From assembly GCA_910589415.1 (NCBI GenBank), contig OU342636.1, positions 38,269,735 through 38,333,734 of the forward strand: 64,000 bases of DNA, written 5' to 3'. Of this stretch, positions 49,214-61,232 are shown in pieces. The DNA is from Malachius bipustulatus (taxonomy: Eukaryota > Arthropoda > Insecta > Coleoptera > Melyridae). Under the pieces are notes generated by a model. It was not told where the DNA came from. It searched no databases and saw only the letters and a program-made list of their open reading frames with translations. Both the position numbers and the translations under genes were made by a program. The number at the start of each line of letters is the position of its first letter. Position 1 is the stretch's first letter.

Positions 49214-50177
49214 TATTTTTGCATTTTCATATTTCCTGAGAAAATCCAATAAGAATGGGTTTTACAGTTGCGGTTTAAATTAATTCACCTGCCAAAAGGT
49301 GTCATTCTCCAATTCCCAATATTTCTGTTTATTATTTTCTTTGTAATTTCACCGGCTTGTCGAGAACCGAGAACACTGAAGCCTTATCTCCGTCTCGGCG
49401 CCAGAGCCGCCAAATCGGCCCTTCAACGTGTCCCAGTCCAGACAGTTTATTTATTGCCATTTCTGGGAAAGACACCGACTGCACGTGCAGTGCCAGTGCC
49501 AGTACAAGTGCAGTGAGAAAGCGATAGCGATAGCGAAACGAATTTCGTTGGAAGCAATAAGCATTAGGCTTTATTCAACAGTTCCTCTTACCCATAAAAA
49601 ATGTGCATTTTATTATTGAGCGGTTTCTTTGAAATTTCTTCCACGTTTTCTCACGCCCTTATAACTGGGACACACCACAAAATATTCCCGATTATTATGC
49701 GTGAAATATGACGTCGTTTTATAATTCTGAAGTACAATGAAATTTTATGGGAACCAATTTCAGTTTGTACAAAAGAAAACAAGCAACATGCTATTTCCAC
49801 GCGGCTCCTTGCGCTGTTGCCGGATGGCTATTATAATCATTGCTGGCAAAGTCTTGCGATTATTTTACATTGTTTTGATGTTTTGTTTTGGCTTCAGTAG
49901 GTATTTTTATATTATTATTAGGACTTTCGAAAGAAAAATTTTATTTTAAGAAAAAAACTATTTTATATCAACCTGATCCAAGAAAATCTTGATAATTTTT
50001 ATAAAGATTTGACCATGAGGGACCAATGGCCTGTTTGATTAGATTAAGAAATTTAACCCGATTTTCGTATTTGATAAATCAAAGCATGCCTCATTGACAG
50101 GGTGCATTTTTGTTTTCTGTGCAGGTAAAGTAGGTAGGTACCTATTTTGCTTTTGCATTAAATGAAAAAGTGTTATA
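49214..50177. other. Intron 3 segment
   Basis: The first 75 bp resemble the 41702-42552 family. About 49345-49560 is GC-richer with CAGTGCCAGTGCCAGT words and could be regulatory. No supported gene. Confidence 0.35.
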
Positions 50178-50652
50178 CAGGATGATCAGTAACTATCGCA
50201 CTTCGAATACAGGGCGATATAGAGCCCATTAAAATTAAGGATATTCTGCAAAAAAATTGAATCCAACGGTTAGTTTTCAAGTTACAAAAAATTCAGGTTA
50301 CTGTAATGTCCGGAACGGAAATCATATAATTCATCAATTTTTTTTCCACAAAACCTCTTCACAGAGGTTTTGAGAGCGAAATTTGAAGTTTGGCAACCGC
50401 CTAAACTCAACAGAATATGTAGGTATAAAATATTCAAATGCCTTCCTTGCTATGGAAATGAAAATAATAAAAATACCATCTAACCCGAACTTATTCACAT
50501 GTTCAGTGCAGTGTTGCCACCTTTTTTTTTACAAAAATGGTCATATCTTTGGAAGAAAAGAACTTACAACGCTGCAGTAAGAAAATTTACCACTCTTAAA
50601 AAGTGAAGTTTACCGCATCATGCTCCGAGTGGGCGAGTTACTGATCACTCTG
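50178..50652. mobile_element. TA-flanked MITE (475 bp)
   Basis: CAGGATGATCAGTAACT begins at 50178 and AGTTACTGATCACTCTG ends at 50652, with TA outside both. GTGCAGTGTTGCCACC lies inside at about 50506. Confidence 0.8.
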
Positions 50653-51845
50653 TAGAATTCAAAATAATTATTCAATCATGCCGATTTTCTTAATCATCGG
50701 CCTACTTTAATTTTTCTTTTAAATTTTTGCACTATTTTCCTTATTTTTTTTTTAAATTTTGTTATACATTTTTAGATGTTTTTTTTATTATTAATAGCCG
50801 CTAGTAAATCAAATTTGGGCTTCAAATTTTTTTCTGGAAGAATTTTTTTCCAAGTTTTCTGCAACAAAAATTGAAAAAAAAAGTAAGCCCGATGGTTATG
50901 AAATTCGGCACGCATGCATAATTTTGAATTCGGAGCAACTTTTTTCAATAAAATTTTTCATTATTTCGTACAGAAGTGATAGTTTACGTAGACAGAAAAC
51001 AAAAATAATGTTCCTATATGTTAATAATAACGCATGCTTGATTTATGAAACATGGAAATCATCAAGGACCCTGAATGGTCAAATTTACAACTCGAAAATT
51101 TGTGTTAAGTAAGTACAGTGCATTTTTTCAAAGGGTTGCCATGGGGAATTACATATTAAATTAAAAATTACACCCCATGTTAGCTTGGAACTTTGTTGTC
51201 TTGGAACTTGAAAATCGTTTTGAATTTTCAACGATAGTGCAAAGAAACGGCCTTTGTTCAATTTATAATTTTACATACAGGCTTTTACTATTACGTGACT
51301 CACTACAGGGATCAGGGATGTTGGAAATAGTGAAAGCTACAGGTTACTTTATAGGATTAATAAAAATCTGAAACAAAATTTAGGACAATTTCAGTCATTG
51401 CTGAAATATGCTGAAAAAAAAACTGAAAATTATCGAAGGCGGCCATATCTTTTTGATTATAGAAAATTAATTGATTTGATTTGACATTAATCGTCATTAG
51501 CTATTCTTCTTCTTCCATTTCAAAATTGTTCAAAGCCGACCAAGATCCCAGAATTTGCGTAGTCAACTTTTGTTTTTCTTATTGGTAGCTGCGAGCTGCG
51601 ACATTGTTTTTCATGTCATTCGGTCAAAAAAGTAGGGGAACCAAAACTCTGTCACTTCAAAAGAAAAATTTCAAAATTTCAGATATTCTTGTTTTTTCCC
51701 GGAAAAAATACATTTTTCATAATAATAATATGATGTTATACAAGTTGTAAAATAAATTTATCGAAACTTTTAGGGGTAGTAGGGGACGTTGAAATAAACT
51801 TTTTTTTTCAACAAAAACTTGTCCAAAAACGCTGTTTTCGAGAAA
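50653..51845. other. Intron 3 segment
   Basis: AT-rich. The part from about 51600 shows weak inverted similarity to 52590-52720, so the next palindrome may extend outward. Confidence 0.4.
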
Positions 51846-52590
51846 CAGGATGTTAAAATTAAAAAAATATAGTTACGATTATAGCTTACAACTCGTGTAA
51901 ATTTGAACCGATTTTCATGAAACTCGCCATGAACAATAAACAAACTAAGACCTTTAATTTGCCTATTTCAGGTTTTGTAGACATCGTCCAGTGGCGTATA
52001 TTTGGTGTATCATGTTTTTTTTTAATTTTTCCCCAATTTTTTCACCCTATCTTTTACGCTACTGATTTTTTTGACAGTTTATTGCAAATACAAAAACGTT
52101 ATTTAATAGCCCCCAACATTTTGGAACAAAAAAGTATTCCTCAATTTTTTTTAAACGCCGCACCGTTTCTGAGATATTTAATATTTTCTAAAATAATGTT
52201 ACATTGAAAATAATAATTGTTTATTCTTAATGATTACAGTGACATTGCCTGACGAAACTTTAAATATCTCGAAAAAGGTACGCCATATGAAAAAAAACGA
52301 ACGAGTACTTTTTTGTTATAAAATGTATTTAATTGAATAATTGAATTGAATAACATTTTTGTATTTGCAATAAGTTCAGCTGCGTAAAATATAGGGAGGG
52401 AAAAATGACACCAACCCTGAATATCTACGCCACTGGAAGACATCTACAAAACCTGAAACAGCAAAATTAAAGAGCTTTGTTTGTTTATTGTCTTTGGCAA
52501 GTTTCATCAAAATCGATTTAAATTTACACGAGTTATACCTATTATAGTTATAACCAACAACTGTTTTTTTTTTTTTTTTTTGACACCCTG
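51846..52590. mobile_element. Palindromic CAGGATG/CACCCTG element (745 bp)
   Basis: The left end CAGGATG (51846) and right end CACCCTG (52590) bound mirrored arms sharing CCAGTGGCGTA, TTGCAAATACAAAAACGTTA, AACAAAAAAGTA and GAGATATTTA. Arms are about 350 bp and diverged. Confidence 0.7.
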
Positions 52591-53099
52591 TATCTCTTAA
52601 ACGAAACGTCATTTTGAGCCGAAATTTAATTTTTCAACTTGCACTTTTGAGAGGAACAGAAACTACCTCTTTAAATTTGGCCATATATCTCTGAAACATC
52701 TTTTATACCTACAGGTGTCCTATTAAAAAAATAGACAATTTCGTCATTATTGACTGAGTCAAGGAACACCGTGTATAAAAATTTTTACACAATAAATAGT
52801 AAATTAAATTTTTAAATTGACGTGTTTTTCAATTTTTTTCAAAACTCATAATGTAAGGATTTATTGGAGGGTACTGACTGAGACTTTTTCAAACATCCTG
52901 TATGGAATACCCACTTGAATGAATTAATCCATTTCTCCAGTGGAGTGGCCCTTCCATAAGTAGGTATTATGAAAGAACAGCGCAGGCAGGCTGTTAATGA
53001 AATCACCTTTGAATAATGCCGCAAGTGCTGTTTTATTTGTTTTCTCTTGTCTTTTGTATTAATCTTTAGTTCCTTTTTTCTTTGGCTGTCTATTATAAT
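52591..53099. other. Intron 3 segment
   Basis: It includes a terminal fragment (GAGTCAAGGAACACCGTGTA, about 52748) of the 48243-49213 family. No gene. Confidence 0.45.
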
Positions 53100-53676
53100 A
53101 ATCTCTCTCTCTGTCAGTCAGTAGTACTTACTTGGTACTCTCGTCTCGGTCAGTTTTCCGTTTTCCTCTTCACTTCTCGTTTGCATTTCTATTCGAGGTG
53201 ACGGTGGCCTGCTATACAAACGACTAAATACACCACCGAATACGAATTTACGAAAAGGAAACAACAAAAAACAACACACCAAAGATTAGGTTAATCTCTT
53301 CCTTCTCTTTTTTTTTCCCTATCAGTTATCGGGTTTAGTTCGTATGCGTCAGTCGTGGTTGTTTTTTTTTTTTGTTAGGGTGATGAGAGGAATTATTATG
53401 ATTCGATTGTGTGCTCTGTGATAAAAAATGACACCGTTTTTGAAAGAAAACCGTTCCTTGTGTAACCTACAGACTATAGGAACGACTGTTCCAATTTTCT
53501 CGAACGAAAGTGTTTATTATGTTTATTAATATAAAATTTGAAGTTGTTTCTGAAAAGTGGGTGTGTGTTGTGTGTGTAGGTACTCTTATTATTAAAAGTG
53601 TGCGCTTTAATTTAATAAAGAAATAGAAAATGGTTTACTTTTACTACACTTACACCGGAAGAAGAAACTACCTAGG
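53100..53676 (+). promoter_or_regulatory. Candidate alternative first exon and promoter, donor at 53676|53677
   Basis: A repeat-poor block begins with initiator-like TCAGTCAGTAG (about 53112) and GGTCAGTTTTC (about 53147). An ATG at 53630 (AAAATGG context) opens 15 codons, ending ACCTAGG|GTAACT in phase 2, which fits exon 4. The donor is weaker than the others and the exon is a prediction only. Confidence 0.35.
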
Positions 53677-53834
53677 GTAACTCGGGAGACTGGAATAATA
53701 ATAATTATTGTAATGGAAGATAGGTGAGTAAGGTACGCATGAACTAAGTTACAATTTTTTTCCATAAAGTTGCCATGTATTTTTAGTTTCAAAATTACAT
53801 TCTTTTAGGTACAATGTCTAAAAGTGACATACTT

Positions 53835-53978
53835 TTATAAAGTTGACCAAGAGATATAACGAAATGATCTAATTATTAAACTGTCATATTTTATGACTTC
53901 AACAATATTTCAATAATCCAAAAATTGATAAAATGACAGGAGTCGTTTTGTTATATCTCTGGTCCAACTTTACTCACT
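53835..53978. repeat. Imperfect inverted repeat (MITE-like)
   Basis: AAAGTTGACCAAGAGATATAACG near 53838 mirrors GTTATATCTCTGGTCCAACTT near 53950. An inner mirrored CTGTCATATTTTATG supports one palindrome. Confidence 0.65.
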
Positions 53979-55696
53979 TATTGTGCTTAATAGTATCGTG
54001 AATGACGGTTATTTAGTATATTACCTACCTATTACGAATTACTATTATGTAATTATATTTACCTATTACTATTAATTTTACTGCTTGGATTGGAACAACT
54101 TCCAGTATCAAGTACCGACCACGCATGCGTTGATTCTGTGAAATGTCAGCTATCGTTCCTATTCACAGCTTTGCTCTGTTCCTCTGTTTATCAAATTGAC
54201 AGCTTTTGATTGGTCCACGAGCGGAAATTATGTTGTGATTGGAAAAGAGCCGAGAATTGTGAACTATAATAGTTCGACAGCTCTGAATTCCTCACAATTC
54301 ATCCTAAAAGCTCTAACAGTCCAGTACAGCCGCGTTTTGACTAGAAATTCTATAATACACTTCCTATTCCTAAAATTATAAAAATTTAAATTTAGACAGT
54401 CCATACCCTCTACTTCAAAGTTCAAAGTCTCCCCAATGCCGTTGGTTGCTTTTACCGAGGGGGTGAAAACCACCCCTTCTCGGGGGTGAGAAATTGGTTG
54501 TTAAAAATTACTGTAGAAATTAATATATCCACTAATTTTAAGTCATTTTTCTTCTAAAACTTTTTTCCTACAGCCAATACTTTTTGAGTTATTTGCGATT
54601 GAAATTTCGATTTTTTTACCACGTTTTTGAACGGTTTTTCCCGAATATCTCAAAAAGTTTTAACTTTTTCGCCAAGACCGTAATAAACAAAGTTGTAGGT
54701 AATAAAAAAACAAAGTGAATGGTTTTGTTTACGGTTGCTCCAAACCTATTATTAACTGAGTAATGGCTTATTAAATCCAACTTTTGCTTTTGGAGTAAAA
54801 CTCCTTTCAATCTCAAATTATAAAAAAATTATGGATTTTTTGATAAAAACTGATGGAAAGTTTTTGATAGTGCTAGAGTGCTTAAAAAGACCTTCATTTT
54901 TATTTTTTATGAAAGGTCCTAGCATAAAAACTTACAGAGTTATGACGAAAATAAGATATAAGCAGAGTTTTTTCGTAGAAAAATCGGTCAAAATCAAAAC
55001 AGCCCCTTCAAAACCATCCCAATTGAAATATTTGTTAGCCCTTCTACAATTCACTTCCTTAATATACCGTTAGTAAATTATGTGAGTTTGAACGATGAAC
55101 AAGCCTTAATTTTGAAAAGATAACAATTTAAAGTCAGTTTTTTTTTAAATTTCTATAAAAAGTTATTTTTTTCAATATAAGTTAAAAAATTAGCCAGACA
55201 TGTAAAAATTACAAGATACCAAAAAGTTTTTTTTTTAAACTGAACATTTCCATTTAATGTTTTAATGGGTTAATAGGCTTAAAGGTGAACAGAAAAAAAT
55301 GTAAAATAGCAGATTTCTCATTACCCTATACATTTCACTTCATGCCCATGAGGATTTTTAATCGCCACAAATATTTCAGCAATTTTAACCGAGGAATGAT
55401 TTCCCATTTGATCCGTGCGGGGTCCAAACTCTGAAAACTCTGAAAATTCATAAAATCAACTTGCTGCCAGATATCTACTATACAGTTGGGCGAAATATAT
55501 CCAGCTGCGGTTTTCAATGACACCTTAAAACTGCAAATTCTCCCTTTCACCATGTAAAAATAAATTTACCGTTCTATTTTTTTTTTTAGAAAAATTGCGA
55601 TATTTCCTTACAAGTCAGATAATCACTTTTTCAGATAATCACAGTTAGATACCTAATTACAGTGATTACTACATATTACTTTTTATTATTATTATA
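53979..55696. repeat. Intron 3 segment with the inverted partner of 44985-45130
   Basis: About 54105-54225 is the reverse complement of 44985-45130. The rest (54226-55696) is AT-rich with no supported gene. A short CCACCCC/GGGGGTG stretch lies at 54470-54490. Confidence 0.5.
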
Positions 55697-56622
55697 CAGG
55701 GTGTTTACTGTAAGGTTGGCCAAACTTCACAGGCTGATTCTTCAGACTGAAATTTAAAAAAATTCTCATTAACGTATGTCCGGAAATGCACCTTTTTTGA
55801 GATACAGGGTGTCGAAGAAATATTTTTTTTCTATCAGTTTTTTTGACGATATCTCGGGAACCGTATCTCTTATACATATACATTATGGGCTCACTGATAC
55901 CCTTATTTTCGCAGCAAAATAAACGTTTTAAAAAAAATCAGTGGCGTAGATTTAGGGTATTTTGAGGGTTTCGACGCCCTAATTTCTACGCCACTGGAAT
56001 AAATGCGATTTTATACAGCGGCTTTGAATCGCCCATGTTTTCTTCAACAAAAAGGTACTTGGTTAACGGCTCTAAAATGAACCGTTTCCGAGAAATACGG
56101 CATTTTATGAGAGAAAACACTAAATATAGGAATAAGTTTTCACTTACCTTCATTTTTCCAAAATACTGTTGAAAAATCGTTAAAAAAGTGACGTTTTCTT
56201 AGTAAAATGCAATTTTTCTCGGAAACGCTTCACTTTAGAGCCGTTAAACAATAGTACCTTTTTGGTATAGAAGGCATTGGCGGTTCAAAGGCGCTGCTTA
56301 AAAGCGCATTTATTCCAGTGGCGTAGAAATTAGGGGGTCGAAACCCTCAAAATACCCTAAATTTACGTCACTGAATTTTTTTTAAACCATTAATTTACGG
56401 CTAAAATAGAGGGATCAGTGAGCACATAAGAGCTGAACATTGTATCTCTTACGGTTCCCGAGATGTCTTCAAAAAAACTGGAAAAATAATATTTCCTCGA
56501 CACCCTACTGTATCTCAAAAACGGCGCATTTCCGGACACACGACGTTAATGGGAAATTTTTGTTTATTTTAGTCTGAAGAATCAGCCTGTGAAGTTTGGA
56601 CAATCTTACAGTAAACATCCTG
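55697..56622. mobile_element. Palindromic CAGGGTG-type element, copy 2
   Basis: CAGGGTGTTTACTGTAAGG begins at 55697 and its inverse ends CATCCTG at 56622, with TA outside. It belongs to the same family as 48243-49213, including a mirrored CCAGTGGCGTAG pair. Confidence 0.85.
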
Positions 56623-57544
56623 TATATTATAAAATTACTCTCGGCGCTTGGTTCAGGCGCGTAGCGTACGCGTACCCCTTCTAAACTGTTAATTTTAGTT
56701 TATTTTTCTTTGCATGGCAGTGCCAAATGTATCACTGTCAGTTCCTAATAATAGTGCTATTGTAAATATTCTTTAAGTGAAAAACGTCTTTAGGAAGTGA
56801 CCTTCCTAGAAGAAAGAAATCACACATGTTGCGTCCGAGTTTTTAAAGAAAGGTTTAAACTTTCAAGAGCGACAACTGGGACAATGGGGTGTATCTCCAG
56901 GAAAACAATAGAAATCTTGTTCAGATTGTGCAGGAAACACAATATGTAAGTAGTGTAGAGCCAACCCCTAATAAAATTCTTCATGGTGCCCTCACAGGAG
57001 AACTAATTGTTAGTTCTTCTGTGGTGCCTTCCCTGCGATCACTGCTTTATAAATGTGTGGAATTCGAATAAAAAACCGTGAGTCGAAACTCTCGAAACTC
57101 GAAAGTTAGTTGGGTTCAGATCCAGAATAATAAAATTGTTCCCTTTCCCCCTTCACTGGAATGGAACCGCCGTTCGTTTAAATTTATGAAAAAGATCGAC
57201 TGTCGTCACTTTTTCGAAATTTTTATTATACGTTTTTTAAAAATTTGTTTATTGGAATGAATTTATGCCCAACTTGACTTGAATTTGTGATTTTTTTTTG
57301 GAATTGTTTGAAGTTTGTTAAAACAAACCACGCCTCCTTTTTTCAATCTCCGGACAAAGTCCCAGATTGTCTCAACTGCAGATCTTCAAATTTTCAGACT
57401 AAGATTAAAACGTTCCTTTTATCTGACATTATTAATACTTCGATCTTCCTACCGGAGACCGGACCAAGATATTTGGGCAATTATTGGAAATATTTTCGCA
57501 ATGTTTGGAGATATTCAGCATCTTTCGGGCTAGCCTCATGCGCG
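56623..57544. other. Intron 3 segment with an unrecognised open stretch
   Basis: A 60-residue ORF (56889-57071; VQIVQETQYVSSVEPTPNKI in its middle) has even codon use and lies in less AT-biased sequence. I do not recognise it. It could be an old gene or transposon relic. The rest shows nothing. Confidence 0.35.
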
Positions 57545-58150
57545 CATGCAATATTTTCAAGTATTTTTAAGCATTGCCCAATGTTTTCAAGTATTGCCAA
57601 AAAATTTCAACTAGAGACAAATATTTTCAAGTATTGCCCCATATTTTCAAGTACTTACAAATATTTCAAAGTATTTTCAAGTATTTCTCCCAATATTTTC
57701 AAGTATTGCCATATATTTTCAAGTATTGACAAATATGTTCAAGTATAGCCTCATTCCTCATATTTACAAGTACTGACAAATTAAATTTTGCCAAATATTG
57801 TCAAATATTGGCAAATATTTTCAAATATTTTCAAGTATTGCCGCCAATATTTTCAAGTATTTTTAAGCATTTCCCAATGTTTTCAAGTATTGCCTCATAT
57901 TTTCAAGTAGGTACTTACAAAATATTTCAAAGTATTTTCAAATATTTCCCACAATATTTTCAAGTATTGCCAAATATTTTCAAGTACTGACAAATATTTC
58001 CAAGTATTGCCAAATAAATATTTCCCAGTATTGACAAATATTTCCAAATATTTTCAAATATTGCCCAATACTTTCAAGTATTGCCAAATATTTTCAAATA
58101 TTGCCGATATTTTCAAGTATGTGTTGCTAAATATTTGCAGATATTGTTAA
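57545..58150. repeat. Short-unit array, core CAAATATTTTCAAGTATTGC
   Basis: TATTTTCAAGTATTGCCAAA and variants recur through 600 bp with a period of roughly 20-25 bp. Similar but weaker GGAAATATTTGGAAAT words lie at 59040-59090. The Phe/Ser/Lys-rich ORFs here come from the array. Confidence 0.85.
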
Positions 58151-58244
58151 ATACATAAGTACCTATTTCCATTTCCAAATAACTCCAAAAGGTTCTTAAA
58201 AAATTTGGAGAAATTAAAAGAATAAAAAATTATGTAAAAAATAA

Positions 58245-59030
58245 TAGTTATTTATGCAACAAGTGCATAAAGTGGTACTTTTTTTCACGACTGGGAAGTT
58301 TCAGGCGAATGCGGCAATCCCAGAAGTGAAAAAAAGGCAATTTATGCATATGTTGCATACAAAATTTTATCTACGAGTGACTTAAATTAGAATGGAAAGT
58401 TATTATTATAAAAAAAATCTTTCCAATGCATTCATATCTTATGTAAGTGTTTCTTTGAAGCTATTAAGGCTTTTTTCATCACGTCAGTTCATAAAGGTGA
58501 CATATTGCTTCTTTAGATTTTTGAGGTAGGTACCTAACAGATTTTGTGCAGCCACATTTGATTGAATAATAATTTCTTCTAGTGCGGAAGATATTTCATT
58601 CATTGAATCATCTACAATGTATCCATTTTAGGTAACTAAACGACGCAAAACACCAAATATTAATTGTAGGTACATAGATCTGGCGTACTGCTAATAAACT
58701 GCGACGTTTCTCTAGTATAGGTTGATGTCAACAAGCATTTGGAGCGGTTGACATCGGGATACTATGTAATTCAGCGTTCAGCGTCTCGTATTGCAGTGCG
58801 AACGCCCCGATCGAGCCAACTGAACCGAGCCGCTAGCGTTCACTAGAACTTCCACTCGACGAGCGTGCATTAACGTGTCAGATTTAGCGTTAAATAATGA
58901 ACCGCTACGGCACTTTATTTCACCCGAACTACTTTATTTCACTCTTCAAGATAATCATACATTTTATGAACTAAGAAACGTCTAAAAAAGTGCATTTTAT
59001 GAATCACTCGTAGATAAAATAATATAGTGC
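58245..59030. repeat. Possible MITE with inverted TTTATCTACGAGTGA ends
   Basis: TTTTATCTACGAGTGACTT at about 58367 appears inverted as AATCACTCGTAGATAAAAT at about 58999. The centre includes a GC-richer stretch (58740-58880). The outer boundary is uncertain. Confidence 0.5.
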
Positions 59031-59332
59031 CATCATTCAAAATTTGGAAATATCTGGCAACATTTGGAAATATTTGGAAATGTTTTGAAAGTATTCGACA
59101 GTGTTTTAAAACATTAATTACCAGTGTCTCTCGCTCACCCCTCGTCAGGTAGTATCCATGAAATTTTATACCAACCTACTATTGGTCCCCGTGTACTCGA
59201 ACGCTGCTGCGCGGTCGCTAATAATTGAATTTTGCGTAAAAAACAGCCGTTTTCGGTTGCAATAATTTAAATGCCATTTCCCTTGTCGGCCGTCCTCGAT
59301 TTCGTTTCTCTAAATAATTATTCTTGTTTCAG
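59031..59332. other. End of intron 3
   Basis: It ends with TTATTCTTGTTTCAG, a strong acceptor at 59332. An ATG at 59271 is open into exon 4, but it lies in what looks like intron, so I do not use it as the start. Confidence 0.6.
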
Positions 59333-61232
59333 CTCGTCTCCTAGATCTTCGGTAGCCGAACCTCCAAACAAATGGAAAAGGGACGCTCCGACAGGCCCAA
59401 CTTTGCCGAGAAGGGAACCGCTGCTTCCTACTCCTGCAGTGAAACCGGTGTCGACGGTTTGTAAGGAAAAAGTGGCGTCGATAAAAAAAAACACTGAACC
59501 TAATTCGGACTGTTTTGAGAAGCCCGTTGAAAATGTAGCGACCGAGTGTGATCGTGAAGAGGCTGGAATTGAACTCTGTGAATCCGCCGAAAAAGATATT
59601 CCCGTGCAAGATTCGTGTGTTGCTTCCGATCCTTTGCAAGATTCGTGTGTTGCGTCCGATCCTTTGCAAGATTCGTGTGTTGCTTCCGATCCTTTGCAAG
59701 ATTCGTGTGTTGCGTCCGATCCTTTGCAAGATTCGTGTGTTGCTTCCGATCCTTTGCAAGATTCCTGTGTTCTTTCCGACAGCGTATGTCAAGACAATAC
59801 AGTGAGCTCAGAATTGTTAACATCTTCGGATTCAGTGATCGAATCCGAGTCTGGGAAAAAGTCCGCCTGTGATGATAGATCGCATTCGACTGCATTGCAG
59901 GCGATCAAAGACGTCGTCACCGACAAGATCCTTCTAGCAGATAAAAAATTATTGTCGAAGCCGTTCGTTTCTGTTTGTCGTCTGCAGCTTGACAGTTCAA
60001 GCGTTCCTGAAGAGAGCACAATGGATTCGGAAGAAGAGCTTCAAGACGATCGAGAAAACTTGAACCCGAATCTGAACCCGGAGAACGATTCAACAATCGA
60101 CTTAACTGCAGATTCTTCCGACGACGAATGTGTGGAGTTCGTTTCTGTACGTATGGTACCCGTAAAATTGAGGAATGAGATTATTCACCGCAACTCTAGA
60201 AAGGAGAAAGAGGCTAGCGATGACGTCAGCAATGGTGAGGTCAGTACAGACCTAAAGGTTACAAAAAAGGAAGAGCCGCAAGAAGATCTTGACAATAACA
60301 ATGTCAAGAATGAAATTAAAATCGACAGTTATAATGATCAAAGAAACATCGAGCAGGATGAGATCGAACGGCGAGTTGCCGAAGTCCACGGTGATTCCCA
60401 CCTACGTAAAACGGAATCGCTTTTAAGTTTGTTGGGAACACTGCTAGGACCCCCTTCATTGGAACTGCAGGTGAATGAAGGGGGTCCTAGTGGTCCGTGC
60501 ACAAATGACACGGGCACTACCGTGGTACCGACAACTGAGAATGAAACTCCGAATGATGCGACAATAAATAATGATGATGACACTTTGAATCAAATTGCTA
60601 CCAATGATGATACTACACCCACAGATACCACAGATGTCGATGATTCTGCAAATGTTCCCACGGCGGAAAATGAAAGTGCGACGATCGAAACTGCAGATAA
60701 ATCCGAAAACCAAATTGCAAAGGAGACCGCGGCGAATACCGCAGTTAATTCACAAAGAACATTATCGAGATTTAAGAATCTTCGCCGAGAAACGGAGACC
60801 GTTCCGAAGTTCAGAGCCGGGTTCAGAGATCGAAGAACCAAGTCTCTCGATTGCCGCTTTGTAGTGGATTACCCCAACATACTGACCAGACGGGCGGCCA
60901 ATCTAATGGGGTTGTCATCAGACCTTCCCAGGACCCTTCAGGAAAACATCGCCTATTATAGGAACAAGGAGGACATGGTGGAGTGCGAAAACGATTCAAG
61001 TGAAATCTACAGTTCGGTACCTCGGACCGAGTACGCCGACAAAGATCCTCGGGCCCGGGCAAAAAATCGGTCCGACAATACCGACCGTCAATCTACAAAC
61101 TCCCAGTCTGCCTCTGCAGAAAACGGAAACCGCGACTGCAGTGCTCCGGTTCACCGGGGCAAAGACCAGGTGAAGTACTCCGACCGCGCAGATCGAAATT
61201 GTTTCCTTTGTGATGGTCGTAATGTCGATAAG
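59333..61232 (+). CDS. Exon 4 of the window-spanning gene
   Basis: A 1900-bp open exon lies between TTGTTTCAG and GATAAG|GTAAGG. It takes one base to complete the Arg codon begun in exon 3 and ends in phase 0. It gives model residues 132-765. Residues 224-283 are six copies of a ten-residue repeat (QDSCVASDPL). Residues 387-397 read IDLTADSSDDE, the pattern of a SUMO-interacting motif. A leucine-rich LLSLLGTLLG lies near 500. A block near 634-680 (SLDCRFVVDYPNIL, then RRAANLMGLSSDLPRTLQE) looks ordered and probably conserved. The rest is acidic, Ser/Thr/Asn-rich and disordered. A nuclear role is inferred from the motifs. I do not recognise the protein. Confidence 0.9.
59607..59786 (+). repeat. 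Coding minisatellite, 30-bp unit, six copies
   Basis: Five identical QDSCVASDPL units plus a sixth, QDSCVLSDSV. The Ala codon alternates GCT, GCG, GCT, GCG, GCT, so the real period is 60 bp and the array probably grew by doubling. All antisense frames stay open across it, which explains several false ORFs. Confidence 0.95.

Noticed and set aside
57287..57990. Phe/Ser/Lys-rich ORFs
   Set aside because: They are produced by the TATTTTCAAGTATTGCC array.
59271..59332. ATG at 59271 as the start of the exon 4 protein
   Set aside because: It lies upstream of a strong acceptor at 59332 and in intron-like sequence. The phase match with exon 3 makes splicing the better reading, although an alternative start cannot be ruled out.
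59310..59895. Antisense and alternative-frame ORFs over the exon 4 repeat
   Set aside because: The 30-bp repeat is open in several frames. The + strand frame continues for the whole exon and carries the splice signals.
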